This document shows positions 7,004-15,540 of a DNA stretch of 35,472 nucleotides, in pieces. This DNA is from an uncultured Parabacteroides sp. (GTDB taxonomy: Bacteria; Bacteroidota; Bacteroidia; Bacteroidales; Tannerellaceae). Each line of letters starts with the position of its first letter. Position 1 is the stretch's first letter. Below the pieces are notes generated by a model. That model had not been told where the DNA came from and did not search any database. It saw only the letters and a program-made list of their open reading frames with translations. Both the position numbers and the translations under genes were made by a program. Location of the stretch: contig CAJTMR010000021.1 of assembly GCA_910577325.1 (NCBI GenBank), positions 24,279-59,750 on the forward strand, written 5' to 3'.

Positions 7004-9154
7004 TTATTCTTCGCCCAACAGGATTTCCAAGATCTGAACGGCAGCCTTCGTCACAGAAGTACCTGGACCAAAAATAGCGGCAACGCCTGCTTTATACAAG
7101 AAATCATAATCTTGTGCGGGGATAACTCCACCGGCGATCACGATGATATCTTCGCGTCCCAACTTCTTCAATTCTTCGATCACCTGCGGAACCAAAGTCT
7201 TGTGTCCGGCAGCCAAAGAAGAAACACCCATTACGTGAACGTCGTTTTCTACAGCCTGGCGGGCAGCTTCGGCCGGAGTCTGGAACAACGGTCCCATATC
7301 CACGTCGAAACCACAGTCGGCATAACCTGTAGCCACAACTTTAGCACCACGGTCGTGTCCGTCCTGACCCATCTTAGCGATCATGATACGCGGCTGGCGA
7401 CCTTCTTTCTTTGCAAACTCGGCAGTCAGCTCACAAGCCTTCTGGAAGTCTGCATCTTTCTTAGTTTCTGATGAATACACGCCTGATATAGTTCTGATGA
7501 TTGCTTTATAACGACCTACAACAACTTCGCAAGCATCGGAGATTTCTCCCAATGATGCACGCAAGCCGGCTGCTTTGACAGCCAGTTCCAGCAAGTTGCC
7601 TTTCTTCGTACGAACGCATTCCGTGATGTCGGCCAATGCTTTCTGTACGGCTTCTTCATCGCGGTTTTCACGCAACACCTTCAGGTTTTCGATCTGTTCG
7701 TTACGGACGGCCGTATTGTCGATTTCAAGGATATCGATCGGATCTTCTTTCGGCAAACGGTATTTGTTCACACCCACGATTGTCTGGATACCGGAGTCGA
7801 TACGAGCCTGCGTACGGGCAGCAGCTTCTTCGATGCGCATCTTAGGCAGACCAGTTTCGATAGCTTTCGCCATACCGCCCATGCTTTCGATTTCCTGGAT
7901 CAAAGCCCAGCCTTTATGAACCAGTTCGTTTGTCAGAGATTCCACATAGTAAGAACCGGCCCACGGGTCGATTTCCTTACAGATCTTTGTTTCTTCCTGG
8001 ATATAAATCTGAGTGTTACGGGCGATACGTGCAGAGAAGTCTGTCGGCAAAGCGATCGCTTCGTCCAATGCGTTCGTGTGCAGAGACTGCGTGTGGCCCA
8101 AAGCGGCAGCCATAGCTTCGATACAAGTACGGCCTACGTTGTTGAACGGGTCCTGTTCGGTCAAAGACCAACCTGAAGTCTGGCAGTGAGTACGCAGAGC
8201 TAAAGATTTCGGGTTCTTGGCTCCGAAACTCTTCACGATCTTTGCCCACAACATACGTGCGGCACGCATCTTGGCGATTTCCATGAAATGATTCACACCG
8301 ATCGCCCAGAAGAAGGACAGACGCGGAGCGAAAGCATCGATGTCGATACCTGCGTTCACACCGGCACGAAGATATTCAAGACCGTCGCAAAGCGTATAAG
8401 CCATTTCGATATCGGCCGTCGCACCTGCTTCCTGCATGTGGTAGCCGGAGATGGAGATGGAGTTGAACTTCGGCATCTTCTGAGAAGTGTATTCGAAGAT
8501 ATCGGCGATGATACGCATGGAGAATTCAGGCGGATAGATATAAGTGTTACGCACCATGAACTCTTTCAGGATATCGTTCTGGATCGTACCGGCCATTTCT
8601 TCCAACTTGGCGCCTTGTTCCAAACCTGCATTGATATAGAATGCCAATACAGGAAGAACACCGCCGTTCATTGTCATGGAAACAGACATCTTGTTCAAAG
8701 GAATACCTGCGAACAACACTTTCATATTTTCCAATGAACAGATAGAAACACCGGCTTTACCGACGTCACCTACAACACGTTCGTTGTCGGCATCGTAACC
8801 ACGGTGTGTCGGAAGGTCGAAAGCGACAGACAGACCTTTCTGGCCGGAAGCCAGGTTACGACGATAGAATGCGTTGGACTCTTCAGCAGTAGAGAAACCT
8901 GCATACTGGCGGATTGTCCAAGGGCGCATAGCATACATACCGCTATACGGACCACGCAGATAAGGAGGCAGACCGGAAGCATAGTTCAAGTGTTCCATAC
9001 CTTCCAGGTCTTCTTTAGTATATACGGGTTTCACCTCGATGTGCTCGGGTGTTTTCCAATTGGCTTCGATGCCATTGGCTTTTGCCCATTCGGCAGCATT
9101 AGTAGCTGCAAAACCGGCATTCTTTATATCTATGTTTTTAAAATTTGGTCTCAT
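7004..9154 (-). CDS. mutB: Methylmalonyl-CoA mutase, large (B12-binding, catalytic) subunit
   Basis: The 716-residue enzyme isomerises succinyl-CoA and (R)-methylmalonyl-CoA through adenosylcobalamin radical chemistry, the key step of the succinate-to-propionate route in gut Bacteroidales. The TIM-barrel domain (about 30-560) carries YLRGPYSGMYAMRPWTIRQY at 65-84, which holds substrate-contacting residues. The C-terminal cobalamin domain (about 586-716) has the base-off motif DGHDRG, with Asp598, His600 as lower axial ligand and Gly603, followed by GVSSLAAGH. Length and architecture match the family. It lies 95 bases downstream of mutA with a long AT-rich inverted repeat between them, and a strong terminator follows. 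Adenosylcobalamin demand here fits the cobalamin genes at 30.6-35.2 kb. The symbol scpA is also used for this family. Confidence 0.97.
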   Translation of the reverse strand: MRPNFKNIDIKNAGFAATNAAEWAKANGIEANWKTPEHIEVKPVYTKEDLEGMEHLNYASGLPPYLRGPYSGMYAMRPWTIRQYAGFSTAEESNAFYRRNLASGQKGLSVAFDLPTHRGYDADNERVVGDVGKAGVSICSLENMKVLFAGIPLNKMSVSMTMNGGVLPVLAFYINAGLEQGAKLEEMAGTIQNDILKEFMVRNTYIYPPEFSMRIIADIFEYTSQKMPKFNSISISGYHMQEAGATADIEMAYTLCDGLEYLRAGVNAGIDIDAFAPRLSFFWAIGVNHFMEIAKMRAARMLWAKIVKSFGAKNPKSLALRTHCQTSGWSLTEQDPFNNVGRTCIEAMAAALGHTQSLHTNALDEAIALPTDFSARIARNTQIYIQEETKICKEIDPWAGSYYVESLTNELVHKGWALIQEIESMGGMAKAIETGLPKMRIEEAAARTQARIDSGIQTIVGVNKYRLPKEDPIDILEIDNTAVRNEQIENLKVLRENRDEEAVQKALADITECVRTKKGNLLELAVKAAGLRASLGEISDACEVVVGRYKAIIRTISGVYSSETKKDADFQKACELTAEFAKKEGRQPRIMIAKMGQDGHDRGAKVVATGYADCGFDVDMGPLFQTPAEAARQAVENDVHVMGVSSLAAGHKTLVPQVIEELKKLGREDIIVIAGGVIPAQDYDFLYKAGVAAIFGPGTSVTKAAVQILEILLGEE

Positions 9155-9170
9155 ATCTCTGATGATTTGA

Positions 9171-9251
9171 GATTCACCATTTATGATTTGCGATTTATGA
9201 TTTATGGCAACGAACTGCCAATCATAAATTATAAATCATAAATCATAAATC
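9171..9251. repeat. AT-rich tandem/inverted repeat hairpin between mutA and mutB
   Basis: Copies of the heptamer TTTATGA or its complement TCATAAA flank a short loop. The arm ending in GGCA (9206-9209) pairs with the arm starting TGCC (9216-9219), and pairing continues imperfectly through the ATAAATC-type repeats on both sides. It begins at the mutA stop codon. A second element of the same design sits at 23003-23084. Confidence 0.75.
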
Positions 9252-11115
9252 AATTAATTCCTAATTTTACGTTGAAAGCTTTCAATGTCTCAAGCACGTT
9301 GCTCTTTACATTTACATATTGGTCGATGCCTACTGCTTTCAGGTCTTCCATACAAGCAGGCATACCGGCTACAACAAATTCAGATCTTCCGGCCAAAGCC
9401 TTGTAAGCAGCAGGAGCCAATTCAGCATATTCATCATCGCTTGAGCAAAGAACCACGATTTCAGCACCTGCCTCAACAGCGGCTTCCACACCGGCTTCAA
9501 CCGTATCGAAGCCTAAGTTATCAATTACCTTATATCCTGCACAAGCAAAGAAGTTGCTTGAGAACTGAGAACGTGCCAGGCGCATAGCCAGGTTACCGAT
9601 CGTCAGCATGAATACTTTCGGAGTCTTGCCGCTCTTTTCCGTTGCCAGACGCAAAGCTTCAAATTCCGAAGCACCACGCGAGAAGTCGAGAGCCGTGATA
9701 GTCGCTTCACCACAATTGTGACCGCCGCCACAGCAGCAACCGGCAGCTTCATTCTGAATCTTTTCGGCAGCCACTTCGTTGAAGTTCGGGAACTGGTTGG
9801 TTCCTAACAGGATTTCACGACGGGTCGCAACTGCTTTCTTACGGGCATCATTGGATGCGTTAACAGCTTTCTGGATTTCACCGGAAGCGACTTCCGCACC
9901 AAAACCGCCTTTATCTTCCACTTCCAGGAACAACTTCCAAGCTACATCAGCCAAAGAGTTCGTCAGCACCTCTACATAATAAGAACCGGCAGAAGGATCG
10001 ACAACCTTATCCAAATGGCATTCTTCCTTCAACAACAACTGCTGGTTGCGGGCAATACGTTCGGAGAAGTCGTCCGGGGTCTGATAGGTCTTGTCGAACG
10101 GACGAACCGTGATCGAATCGACACCGGCAAGAGCGGCAGACATGGCTTCCGTCTGTGAACGCAGCAAGTTTACGTGAGCATCATAAACAGTCATGTTCCA
10201 TTCCGAAGTCTGTGCATGAACATGCATCTTGCAAGCGCACTGGCAAGCAGGATTGTAGGCGGCAACGATTTCTGCCCACAACCAACGAGCGGCACGGAAC
10301 TTGGCTATTTCCATGAAGTAGTTGGAACTGATACCGAAATTGAATTTGATCTTCTTGGCCACTTCCGTAGCGTCCAGTCCGGCTTCGATCAACTTAGCCA
10401 GCAGTTCGTTACCCCAAGCCAATGCATATCCCAACTCCTGAGAGATATAAGCACCTGCATTGTTGAAGTAGAAGGCATTCACTGCCAATACTTTGTAACC
10501 CGGCAGAGCAGCACCCGCTTTGAGCACAGCGGCGGCAGCTTCCACCCAGTTTTCATTTTCCTTACCTTTTACCAGAGGTTTCTTGAACGGGTCGTAGTTT
10601 ACAGACCCTTTGCATTTTTCCAGATCTGCGCCTTTGCCTTTGAAATAGTCGGCAAGAATACCGATCAGCATTTCAGCCTTGCAATTGCAAGTATTGAAAT
10701 TCAGTTCCACGCACTCAGGACAAATCCCGTCAAGCAAGGTAGCAATGTTTTCAGCGTTTACGTCGCTTCCCTTAATGATGAAGCCAAGAGATGTCACACC
10801 CTTATTCAGGATGTCAAGGGCTTTTTCATTAGCACCTTTGAAACAGGTGACTTCAATGTTCTGGCGCACCTTCCAATCGTTGTCCTTCTTTGTTCCGCGA
10901 ACATAAGGGAATTCACCGGGAAGAGACTCGGTAGTCTTCAAACCTTCGATGTCTTCTGCACGATAGAAAGGATTCACATTAAATCCTTCGCCTGTCTTCC
11001 AGACAAGCTTTTTCTCAAACGGAACCCCTTTCAGGTCGGCCGTAATCTTCGCCATCCACTCTTCAGTAGACACAGGTGCGAATTCTGAGAAAAGTTTTTC
11101 TTTTAATTCTGCCAT
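9250..11115 (-). CDS. mutA: Methylmalonyl-CoA mutase, small subunit
   Basis: The 621-residue partner of MutB shares the barrel fold (SSNYFMEIAKFRAARWLWAE at 263-282) but has no DxHxxG cobalamin ligand in its C-terminal domain, as expected for the non-catalytic chain of the heterodimer. It is unusually rich in cysteine: CPEC plus CNC at 132-145, CQCAC followed by MHVH at 291-300, and CCCGGGHNC at 460-468 in the linker between the domains. Whether these bind a metal is unknown. A -7 box at 11181-11188 would give an untranslated leader of about 60 bases. It is the first gene of the mutA-mutB transcript; the spacing and a terminator only after mutB suggest co-transcription. Confidence 0.96.
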   Translation of the reverse strand: MAELKEKLFSEFAPVSTEEWMAKITADLKGVPFEKKLVWKTGEGFNVNPFYRAEDIEGLKTTESLPGEFPYVRGTKKDNDWKVRQNIEVTCFKGANEKALDILNKGVTSLGFIIKGSDVNAENIATLLDGICPECVELNFNTCNCKAEMLIGILADYFKGKGADLEKCKGSVNYDPFKKPLVKGKENENWVEAAAAVLKAGAALPGYKVLAVNAFYFNNAGAYISQELGYALAWGNELLAKLIEAGLDATEVAKKIKFNFGISSNYFMEIAKFRAARWLWAEIVAAYNPACQCACKMHVHAQTSEWNMTVYDAHVNLLRSQTEAMSAALAGVDSITVRPFDKTYQTPDDFSERIARNQQLLLKEECHLDKVVDPSAGSYYVEVLTNSLADVAWKLFLEVEDKGGFGAEVASGEIQKAVNASNDARKKAVATRREILLGTNQFPNFNEVAAEKIQNEAAGCCCGGGHNCGEATITALDFSRGASEFEALRLATEKSGKTPKVFMLTIGNLAMRLARSQFSSNFFACAGYKVIDNLGFDTVEAGVEAAVEAGAEIVVLCSSDDEYAELAPAAYKALAGRSEFVVAGMPACMEDLKAVGIDQYVNVKSNVLETLKAFNVKLGIN

Positions 11116-11180
11116 AATATTAGTTGTTTTAATACTGGTATTAGTAATTGTTCAATAGTATATTGTTCAATAACAGGAAG

Positions 11181-11188
11181 CAAAGGTA
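11181..11188 (-). promoter_or_regulatory. -7 promoter box for mutAB
   Basis: On the minus strand TACCTTTG matches TAnnTTTG, 65 bases upstream of the mutA ATG. The interval contains the direct repeat TTGTTCAATA (11152-11161 and again at 11164-11173). Confidence 0.5.
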
Positions 11189-11376
11189 GAATAAATAAAC
11201 TTGAACGCAAATGAAACACAAACGAATTTGATACCTCTTTTAACGCCTTTTAGTGGAGACACAAAGAAATTCATACCAAAATGACAACAGATAAACATTT
11301 TTCTCAAAAAATCACGCTGAAAGATACACCGAAATAAAATATTTACTAATTTCGCAACGTCAAACAAAGACAATCC

Positions 11377-11449
11377 GGTGCATTCGTCTAGTGGTCCAGG
11401 ACGCCGCCCTCTCACGGCGGAAACTCGGGTTCGAACCCCGGACGCACTA
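11377..11449 (+). tRNA. tRNA-Glu (anticodon CTC)
   Basis: A full cloverleaf can be drawn. The D-arm contains GTCT-AGTGGTCC-AGGA, the anticodon stem is CCGCC/GGCGG around the loop CTCTCAC (anticodon CTC, reading GAG), and the T-arm is TCGGG-TTCGAAC-CCCGG. The acceptor 5' strand GGTGCAT pairs with ACGCACT with a G-T wobble at the first pair and one A-C mismatch at pair 6-67. The discriminator is A and CCA is not encoded. A terminator follows at once. Confidence 0.93.
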
Positions 11450-11451
11450 CA

Positions 11452-11488
11452 AAAAGCTCGCAATTCATTCGCGAGCTTTTCTTTTTCA
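11452..11488 (+). terminator. Intrinsic terminator after tRNA-Glu
   Basis: AAAAGCTCGC pairs perfectly with GCGAGCTTTT around the loop AATTCATTC, followed by CTTTTTC. It starts three bases after the tRNA 3' end. Confidence 0.9.
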
Positions 11489-11602
11489 AAAAAAATCTCT
11501 TGCAAAAATTTAAAACTCCATAAAATTCACTCCCCCATAAATCTTTTATCTCTTATGACTTGTTTATAGTTTACATAACATATAACGAAAATGGAGTTTA
11601 TC

Positions 11603-11818
11603 ATGAATAAAGGGACTATCGGATTAAATGCCGGAGCAATCTGCAATTTATTGTTAGATGGTGGATGTTGGAGTTTTGAGGAGTTGAAAAAAGCGACGGC
11701 TTTAACGGAAGCCGACTTATGGTCAGCAATCGGATGGCTGGCAAGGGAAAACAAAATCGAAATAAAAAGTGCCAGTAGCCAATTGGCTTTCTCTCCGGGA
11801 ATGAACTGTTATTTCTAA
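11603..11818 (+). CDS. Small winged helix-turn-helix protein (DUF2582/PF10771-like)
   Basis: This 71-residue protein is almost entirely one winged-helix domain: TIGLNAGAICNLL, then SFEELKKATALTEADLWSAI as the likely helix-turn-helix, then GWLARENKIEI and a short beta wing. It resembles the small DUF2582 wHTH proteins common in Bacteroidetes, whose targets are not known. An upstream in-frame ATG at 11591 would add four residues; I prefer ATG 11603 because relatives usually begin near MNK..TIGxNAG. It sits alone between the tRNA terminator and a broken gene, so context gives no functional clue. Confidence 0.75.
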   Translation: MNKGTIGLNAGAICNLLLDGGCWSFEELKKATALTEADLWSAIGWLARENKIEIKSASSQLAFSPGMNCYF

Positions 11819-11883
11819 ACGTTGGATGCTTGTAGTATCTGCCACCATCTTCCAGGCTGCAGATACTACAAGTATGAATTCCT

Positions 11884-12408
11884 TTATTCTGACTTTCTGA
11901 ACAATGTCGAAACTACCGCGCTATCCCCTTCAGTAAGAGCCGGCTGCAAATTCAGTAAACGTGCAATTATCAAATATAAATTGACATTTGCCATAACCGG
12001 CAGTTCTACATTTTGCTTGAATGAGGGCCCTGCCGCATAGAAGATAGCTTCCATCTCAGGAGCAAAGTTATTATATCCGTGCGTAGCAGCAAATATAGGA
12101 CACGATTCGGAACGGAATTGCAAATACGTTCCGATATCCGGCAATACAAGCAAATCCCCACACGCGGGTTCTTCCCATATACAAACTTTTCCGGTATCTC
12201 GTTCTTCTTCCAAGCGGTGACATGAGGTACACGCTTCAAGATCGCGTAAGCACTATCCGTATAAGTCGGCTTCGGAATGTGCATGCAACGGATAATCGGA
12301 ACGGAAACCGTCCATAGAAAGGACAACGACATAATGTTCTTTCTTCGAATGGGCCGTACATCCCGATATCAACAAATAGATTATCGAAATAAGGCTCACC
12401 AATCTCAT
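11884..12408 (-). pseudogene. Broken ectonucleotide pyrophosphatase/phosphodiesterase (alkaline phosphatase superfamily) lipoprotein
   Basis: The 5' part encodes a lipoprotein signal (LLISGC) and the start of an NPP-type domain, YVVVLSMDGFRSDYP, where the Asp is a metal ligand. The frame then jumps: PKPTYTDSAYAILKRVPHV and NEIPEKFVYGKNPRVG appear in a second frame and DLLVLPDIGTYLQFRS...ATHGY in a third, ending at the stop at 11884. The last parts match the family's C-terminus, including the metal-binding HGY. Roughly 260 residues, with the catalytic nucleophile, are missing between DYP and PKPTY, and at least one further frameshift follows RVG. It therefore combines an internal deletion with a frameshift and is not functional. 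A TAATTTTG -7-like box at 12489-12496 may be its old promoter. Confidence 0.85.
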
Positions 12409-12507
12409 AGTCAGAAGACCCTCAACCAAATTTAACATTGTCCAATAAATATACAATCTTACAATCACTTTTTTATTACATTCAGGTACAAAATTAACGA
12501 CAAAGCG

Positions 12508-14511
12508 CTAATGCTCATCTCTATTACGAAGTTCATCTGCAATGTCCTGATGCTGGCGTGCCAGTTCTTCCTCTCCTATATGCAAGAACGCTTCAGCAAG
12601 ATATTCATGGGCGGCGGCATGCTTCGGCTTCAGGTCGACGGCTTTCATAAAGTCAGAAACAGCTTCGTCATAATATTTTAGTTGAAGATAAGACTTTCCC
12701 CGGTTATAACGCGCCTTGAATGATTTCGGATTCAGCCGCACGGCTTCGTTCAGGCAAGTAAGTGCCTGGAAACCATCTCCCATATCCAAAAGAGTAACCC
12801 CTTTACGCACCCAGGCATCCACAAATTCAGGATAAAGCCTAAGTGCTTTATCGAAAGAACGGATAGCAGCATTCGGATCATGTGCTTTCGTTATGCATTC
12901 GTTTCCCATCAGATAATATTCGTGGGCATATTCTTTCAGAATCTCCCGCTGGACATGTATCTCCTCCCGGAGCTTCTTGATTTGTGCCCGTTGAGTATTC
13001 ATTGTTTGTAACTTCATGCGGAGCAACCGCTGTACTTCCGGTTTTTCCAATTCGTTACGCTTACCGACAGCAGCGGCAAAAGCCTTGACCGTATCTTTTA
13101 CATTTCCGGATTTAAAACTATGGGCGGCGCGTGCATATAGCAACTCCGCCTCACTTTCGCGCAAGCTCTCTTCAATCAGTTGCCGGTCATTAAACATCTG
13201 GCTGAACTGGACAATTTCCTTCCGCACAAAAATGTCATGGGGAGATATCCGGCTTTTCAGCACCAATCCTTCCAGAGACGTACAACGACTTAAAGCCACA
13301 TACGTCTGCCCCCCGGCAAACACACCACCTGTCAGATCCACCACGACACGGCTGAAAGTAAGTCCCTGGCTCTTATGCACGGTAATAGCCCAGGCAAGGC
13401 GGATCGGTAACTGCTCGAAAGTTCCGACAATCTCCTCTTCTACCTTTTTCTCCTTTTCGTTATACTTATATTTATAATTACGCCAAGAAGTCGGTTCGAC
13501 CAGATATTCCCTTCCGTCTTCAAGCAGGACGTAGACATTCCCATTCTCATCGATCCCCGATACCATACCGATCGTCCCATTAACCCAACGGCGCTCATAA
13601 TCATTATCGATAAAGATGACCTGTGCCTGCTCTTTGATAGAAAGATTCAATTGTGTCGGTAACGACGACTCAGGAAAATCACCTTCGATCTTGCCGCGAG
13701 AGATAAACTCCTCGCCAGACAATTCCGCCAGTTTCCGCTCGTTAATAAAATCTACCTGATCACGGCGAGTCGCAAGCGTGATGTACATATCTTCGTTGCG
13801 AGGTGTAAAATCCGGAAAACAGCGGCCATTCAGAATTTCCAACTCCTGTTTACGGGCTGCATTGTTACGGATACGATCCAGAATATTGATAAACACCGGA
13901 TCCGTCTGCCGGTAGACTTTCTGCAATTCGATCGGGACCAGATTTATATCTTTGAAGACACGAGCCGAAAAGAAAAACGGACTGGCATAGAATAGGCTCA
14001 ATATCTCCTTTTGGTCCGAAGGGACAACCGGTTCCAACTGGAAGACGTCACCGACAAACAACAACTGTTTACCCCCGAACGGCAAACGCATATTACCGGA
14101 AAAGACACGCAAGATCCGGTCGACACAATCAATAATATCCGCCCGCACCATCGAAATTTCGTCTATAATGATCAATTCCACTTCCGAAATCAACTTCCGA
14201 TGCTCTTTCTTGTATTTGAAGAACTCAAAAATACGTCCGTTCTTCAGACTCAAATCCGGATCATCGGGCAACATCGGGCGAAAGGGCAACTTGAAAAACG
14301 AATGAAGCGTCACCCCTTCCGCGTTAATCGCCGCTATCCCTGTCGGCGCCAATACAACATATTTCTTTTTCGTATGGGCGCAAATGTATTTCAGAAACGT
14401 GGATTTACCTGTTCCGGCCTTCCCGGTCAGGAAGACAGACTGACGTGTATGAGTGATCAGTTGCAGGGCATCCTGAAACTCCTTATTATCTGTATCTAAC
14501 TGAAATTCCAA
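12508..14511 (-). CDS. PIF1-like superfamily 1 helicase with C-terminal TPR repeats
   Basis: The 667-residue protein carries the SF1B set: Walker A GKAGTGKST at 30-38, APTGIAA near 55-61, Walker B with DEIS at 117-120, GDVFQLEPV at 154-162, and TVHKSQGLTF (377-386) plus VALSR (405-409) from the second RecA-like domain. A coiled coil (about 490-530) leads into three TPR motifs (about 529-660), a likely protein-binding tail. PIF1-type helicases unwind DNA 5' to 3'; the specific role here is unknown. The start must be a TTG at 14509-14511, because the next Met lies beyond Walker A. A TAGCTTTG -7 box 20 bases upstream agrees with it. The gene diverges from the SPFH gene. Confidence 0.88.
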   Translation of the reverse strand: MEFQLDTDNKEFQDALQLITHTRQSVFLTGKAGTGKSTFLKYICAHTKKKYVVLAPTGIAAINAEGVTLHSFFKLPFRPMLPDDPDLSLKNGRIFEFFKYKKEHRKLISEVELIIIDEISMVRADIIDCVDRILRVFSGNMRLPFGGKQLLFVGDVFQLEPVVPSDQKEILSLFYASPFFFSARVFKDINLVPIELQKVYRQTDPVFINILDRIRNNAARKQELEILNGRCFPDFTPRNEDMYITLATRRDQVDFINERKLAELSGEEFISRGKIEGDFPESSLPTQLNLSIKEQAQVIFIDNDYERRWVNGTIGMVSGIDENGNVYVLLEDGREYLVEPTSWRNYKYKYNEKEKKVEEEIVGTFEQLPIRLAWAITVHKSQGLTFSRVVVDLTGGVFAGGQTYVALSRCTSLEGLVLKSRISPHDIFVRKEIVQFSQMFNDRQLIEESLRESEAELLYARAAHSFKSGNVKDTVKAFAAAVGKRNELEKPEVQRLLRMKLQTMNTQRAQIKKLREEIHVQREILKEYAHEYYLMGNECITKAHDPNAAIRSFDKALRLYPEFVDAWVRKGVTLLDMGDGFQALTCLNEAVRLNPKSFKARYNRGKSYLQLKYYDEAVSDFMKAVDLKPKHAAAHEYLAEAFLHIGEEELARQHQDIADELRNRDEH

Positions 14512-14531
14512 TCGTGTATTTTTTAAGTAGA

Positions 14532-14539
14532 CAAAGCTA
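14532..14539 (-). promoter_or_regulatory. -7 promoter box for the PIF1-like helicase gene
   Basis: On the minus strand TAGCTTTG matches TAnnTTTG, 20 bases upstream of the TTG start, and so supports that non-ATG start. Confidence 0.5.
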
Positions 14540-14581
14540 TAGAATATTTTATATATCTACTTATAAAAAGTTCATAATTTA

Positions 14582-14613
14582 TTTGCAGAAGTCCGAATCA
14601 TTCCCTTACTTTG
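14582..14613 (+). promoter_or_regulatory. Promoter for the SPFH/RHH gene pair
   Basis: TTTG at 14582-14585 (-33 element) is separated by 20 bases from TTACTTTG at 14606-14613, a near match to TAnnTTTG, about 32 bases upstream of ATG 14646. Confidence 0.5.
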
Positions 14614-14645
14614 TGATATCAAAATAATATCAAACATAAATCATT

Positions 14646-15521
14646 ATGAAAACACAGGAAAAGAACTTCGACGGCATTAAAATATCCGGTTTTACGGCTA
14701 TATTTATCATGCTTGCTTTAACAGGAACAGCCATATATTTACTATCGCTGTCACAAATTTCGAGTACCATCGCCGGTGTTATCTGCGGGATATGCGTTGC
14801 TATCATGATCCCAGGATTTATGATCATCCAGCCGAACAACTCGCGCGTATTGACTTTTTTCGGCAGATATGCCGGAACAGTCATAAGCAACGGTTTTTAT
14901 TGGGTAAACCCGCTTTTCCAGAAATCGACCGTAACATTACGCATCCTTAACCTGAACATCGATCCGATCAAGGTTAATGACAAAGTCGGAAATCCGATCA
15001 TGATCGGAGCTGTGGTCGTCTGGAGAATAAAAGACACCTATAAAGCCAGTTTCGATATATCCGGAAACATCCGGGAGTTTGTCCAAATACAAAGCGATGC
15101 CGCTCTTCGGCAGGTAGCAGGCATGTATGCTTACGATACTAACGAGACGATTGACAAAGTAACACTCCGTTCCGATGAAAGCGGAGAAATAACCCAACGC
15201 TTGGAAGACGAGCTAAACAGCCGTCTTGCCATCGCCGGAATCGAAATCGTGGAAGCACGCATCAACTACCTGGCTTATGCATCCGAAATCGCCAGCGTGA
15301 TGTTGCGCCGCCAGCAGGCAGACGCCATCATCTCTGCCCGCGAACGGATCGTGGAAGGAGCCGTCAGCATGGTTCATCTGGCATTGGAAAAACTGAAGAA
15401 AGACGGTGTTGTCGAACTGGATGAAGAACGGAAAGCTGCAATGGTCAGCAACCTGCTGGTAGTCCTTTGCGCAGACGAGTCCGCACAGCCAGTAGTCAAT
15501 ACTGGCACTTTATATCAGTAA
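14646..15521 (+). CDS. SPFH/band 7 domain membrane protein (stomatin-prohibitin family)
   Basis: The 291-residue protein has two adjacent hydrophobic segments (about 15-35 and 40-62), then IQPNNSRVLTFFGRYAGT, a typical SPFH opening, and the domain through about residue 220 (VVVWRIKDTYKASFDI, then the long helix with EIVEARINYLAYASEIASVM). The C-terminal helix (RRQQADAIISARERIVEGAV) is typical of the oligomerising tail. SPFH proteins build membrane-anchored rings or microdomains and often partner with proteases or other effectors; no NfeD-like or protease gene is adjacent. The downstream neighbour, 19 bases on, is a ribbon-helix-helix protein, so the two form a probable operon. Confidence 0.9.
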   Translation: MKTQEKNFDGIKISGFTAIFIMLALTGTAIYLLSLSQISSTIAGVICGICVAIMIPGFMIIQPNNSRVLTFFGRYAGTVISNGFYWVNPLFQKSTVTLRILNLNIDPIKVNDKVGNPIMIGAVVVWRIKDTYKASFDISGNIREFVQIQSDAALRQVAGMYAYDTNETIDKVTLRSDESGEITQRLEDELNSRLAIAGIEIVEARINYLAYASEIASVMLRRQQADAIISARERIVEGAVSMVHLALEKLKKDGVVELDEERKAAMVSNLLVVLCADESAQPVVNTGTLYQ

Positions 15522-15540
15522 TTTAATAGTAATACTAAAT

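Noticed and set aside
10174..11088. A 304-codon plus-strand frame inside mutA
   Set aside because: It is antisense to a clear enzyme gene and its peptide has no recognisable domain; long shadow frames are common opposite such genes.
11167..11505. A minus-strand 112-residue frame across the tRNA
   Set aside because: It reads through the tRNA gene and its terminator and has no domain.
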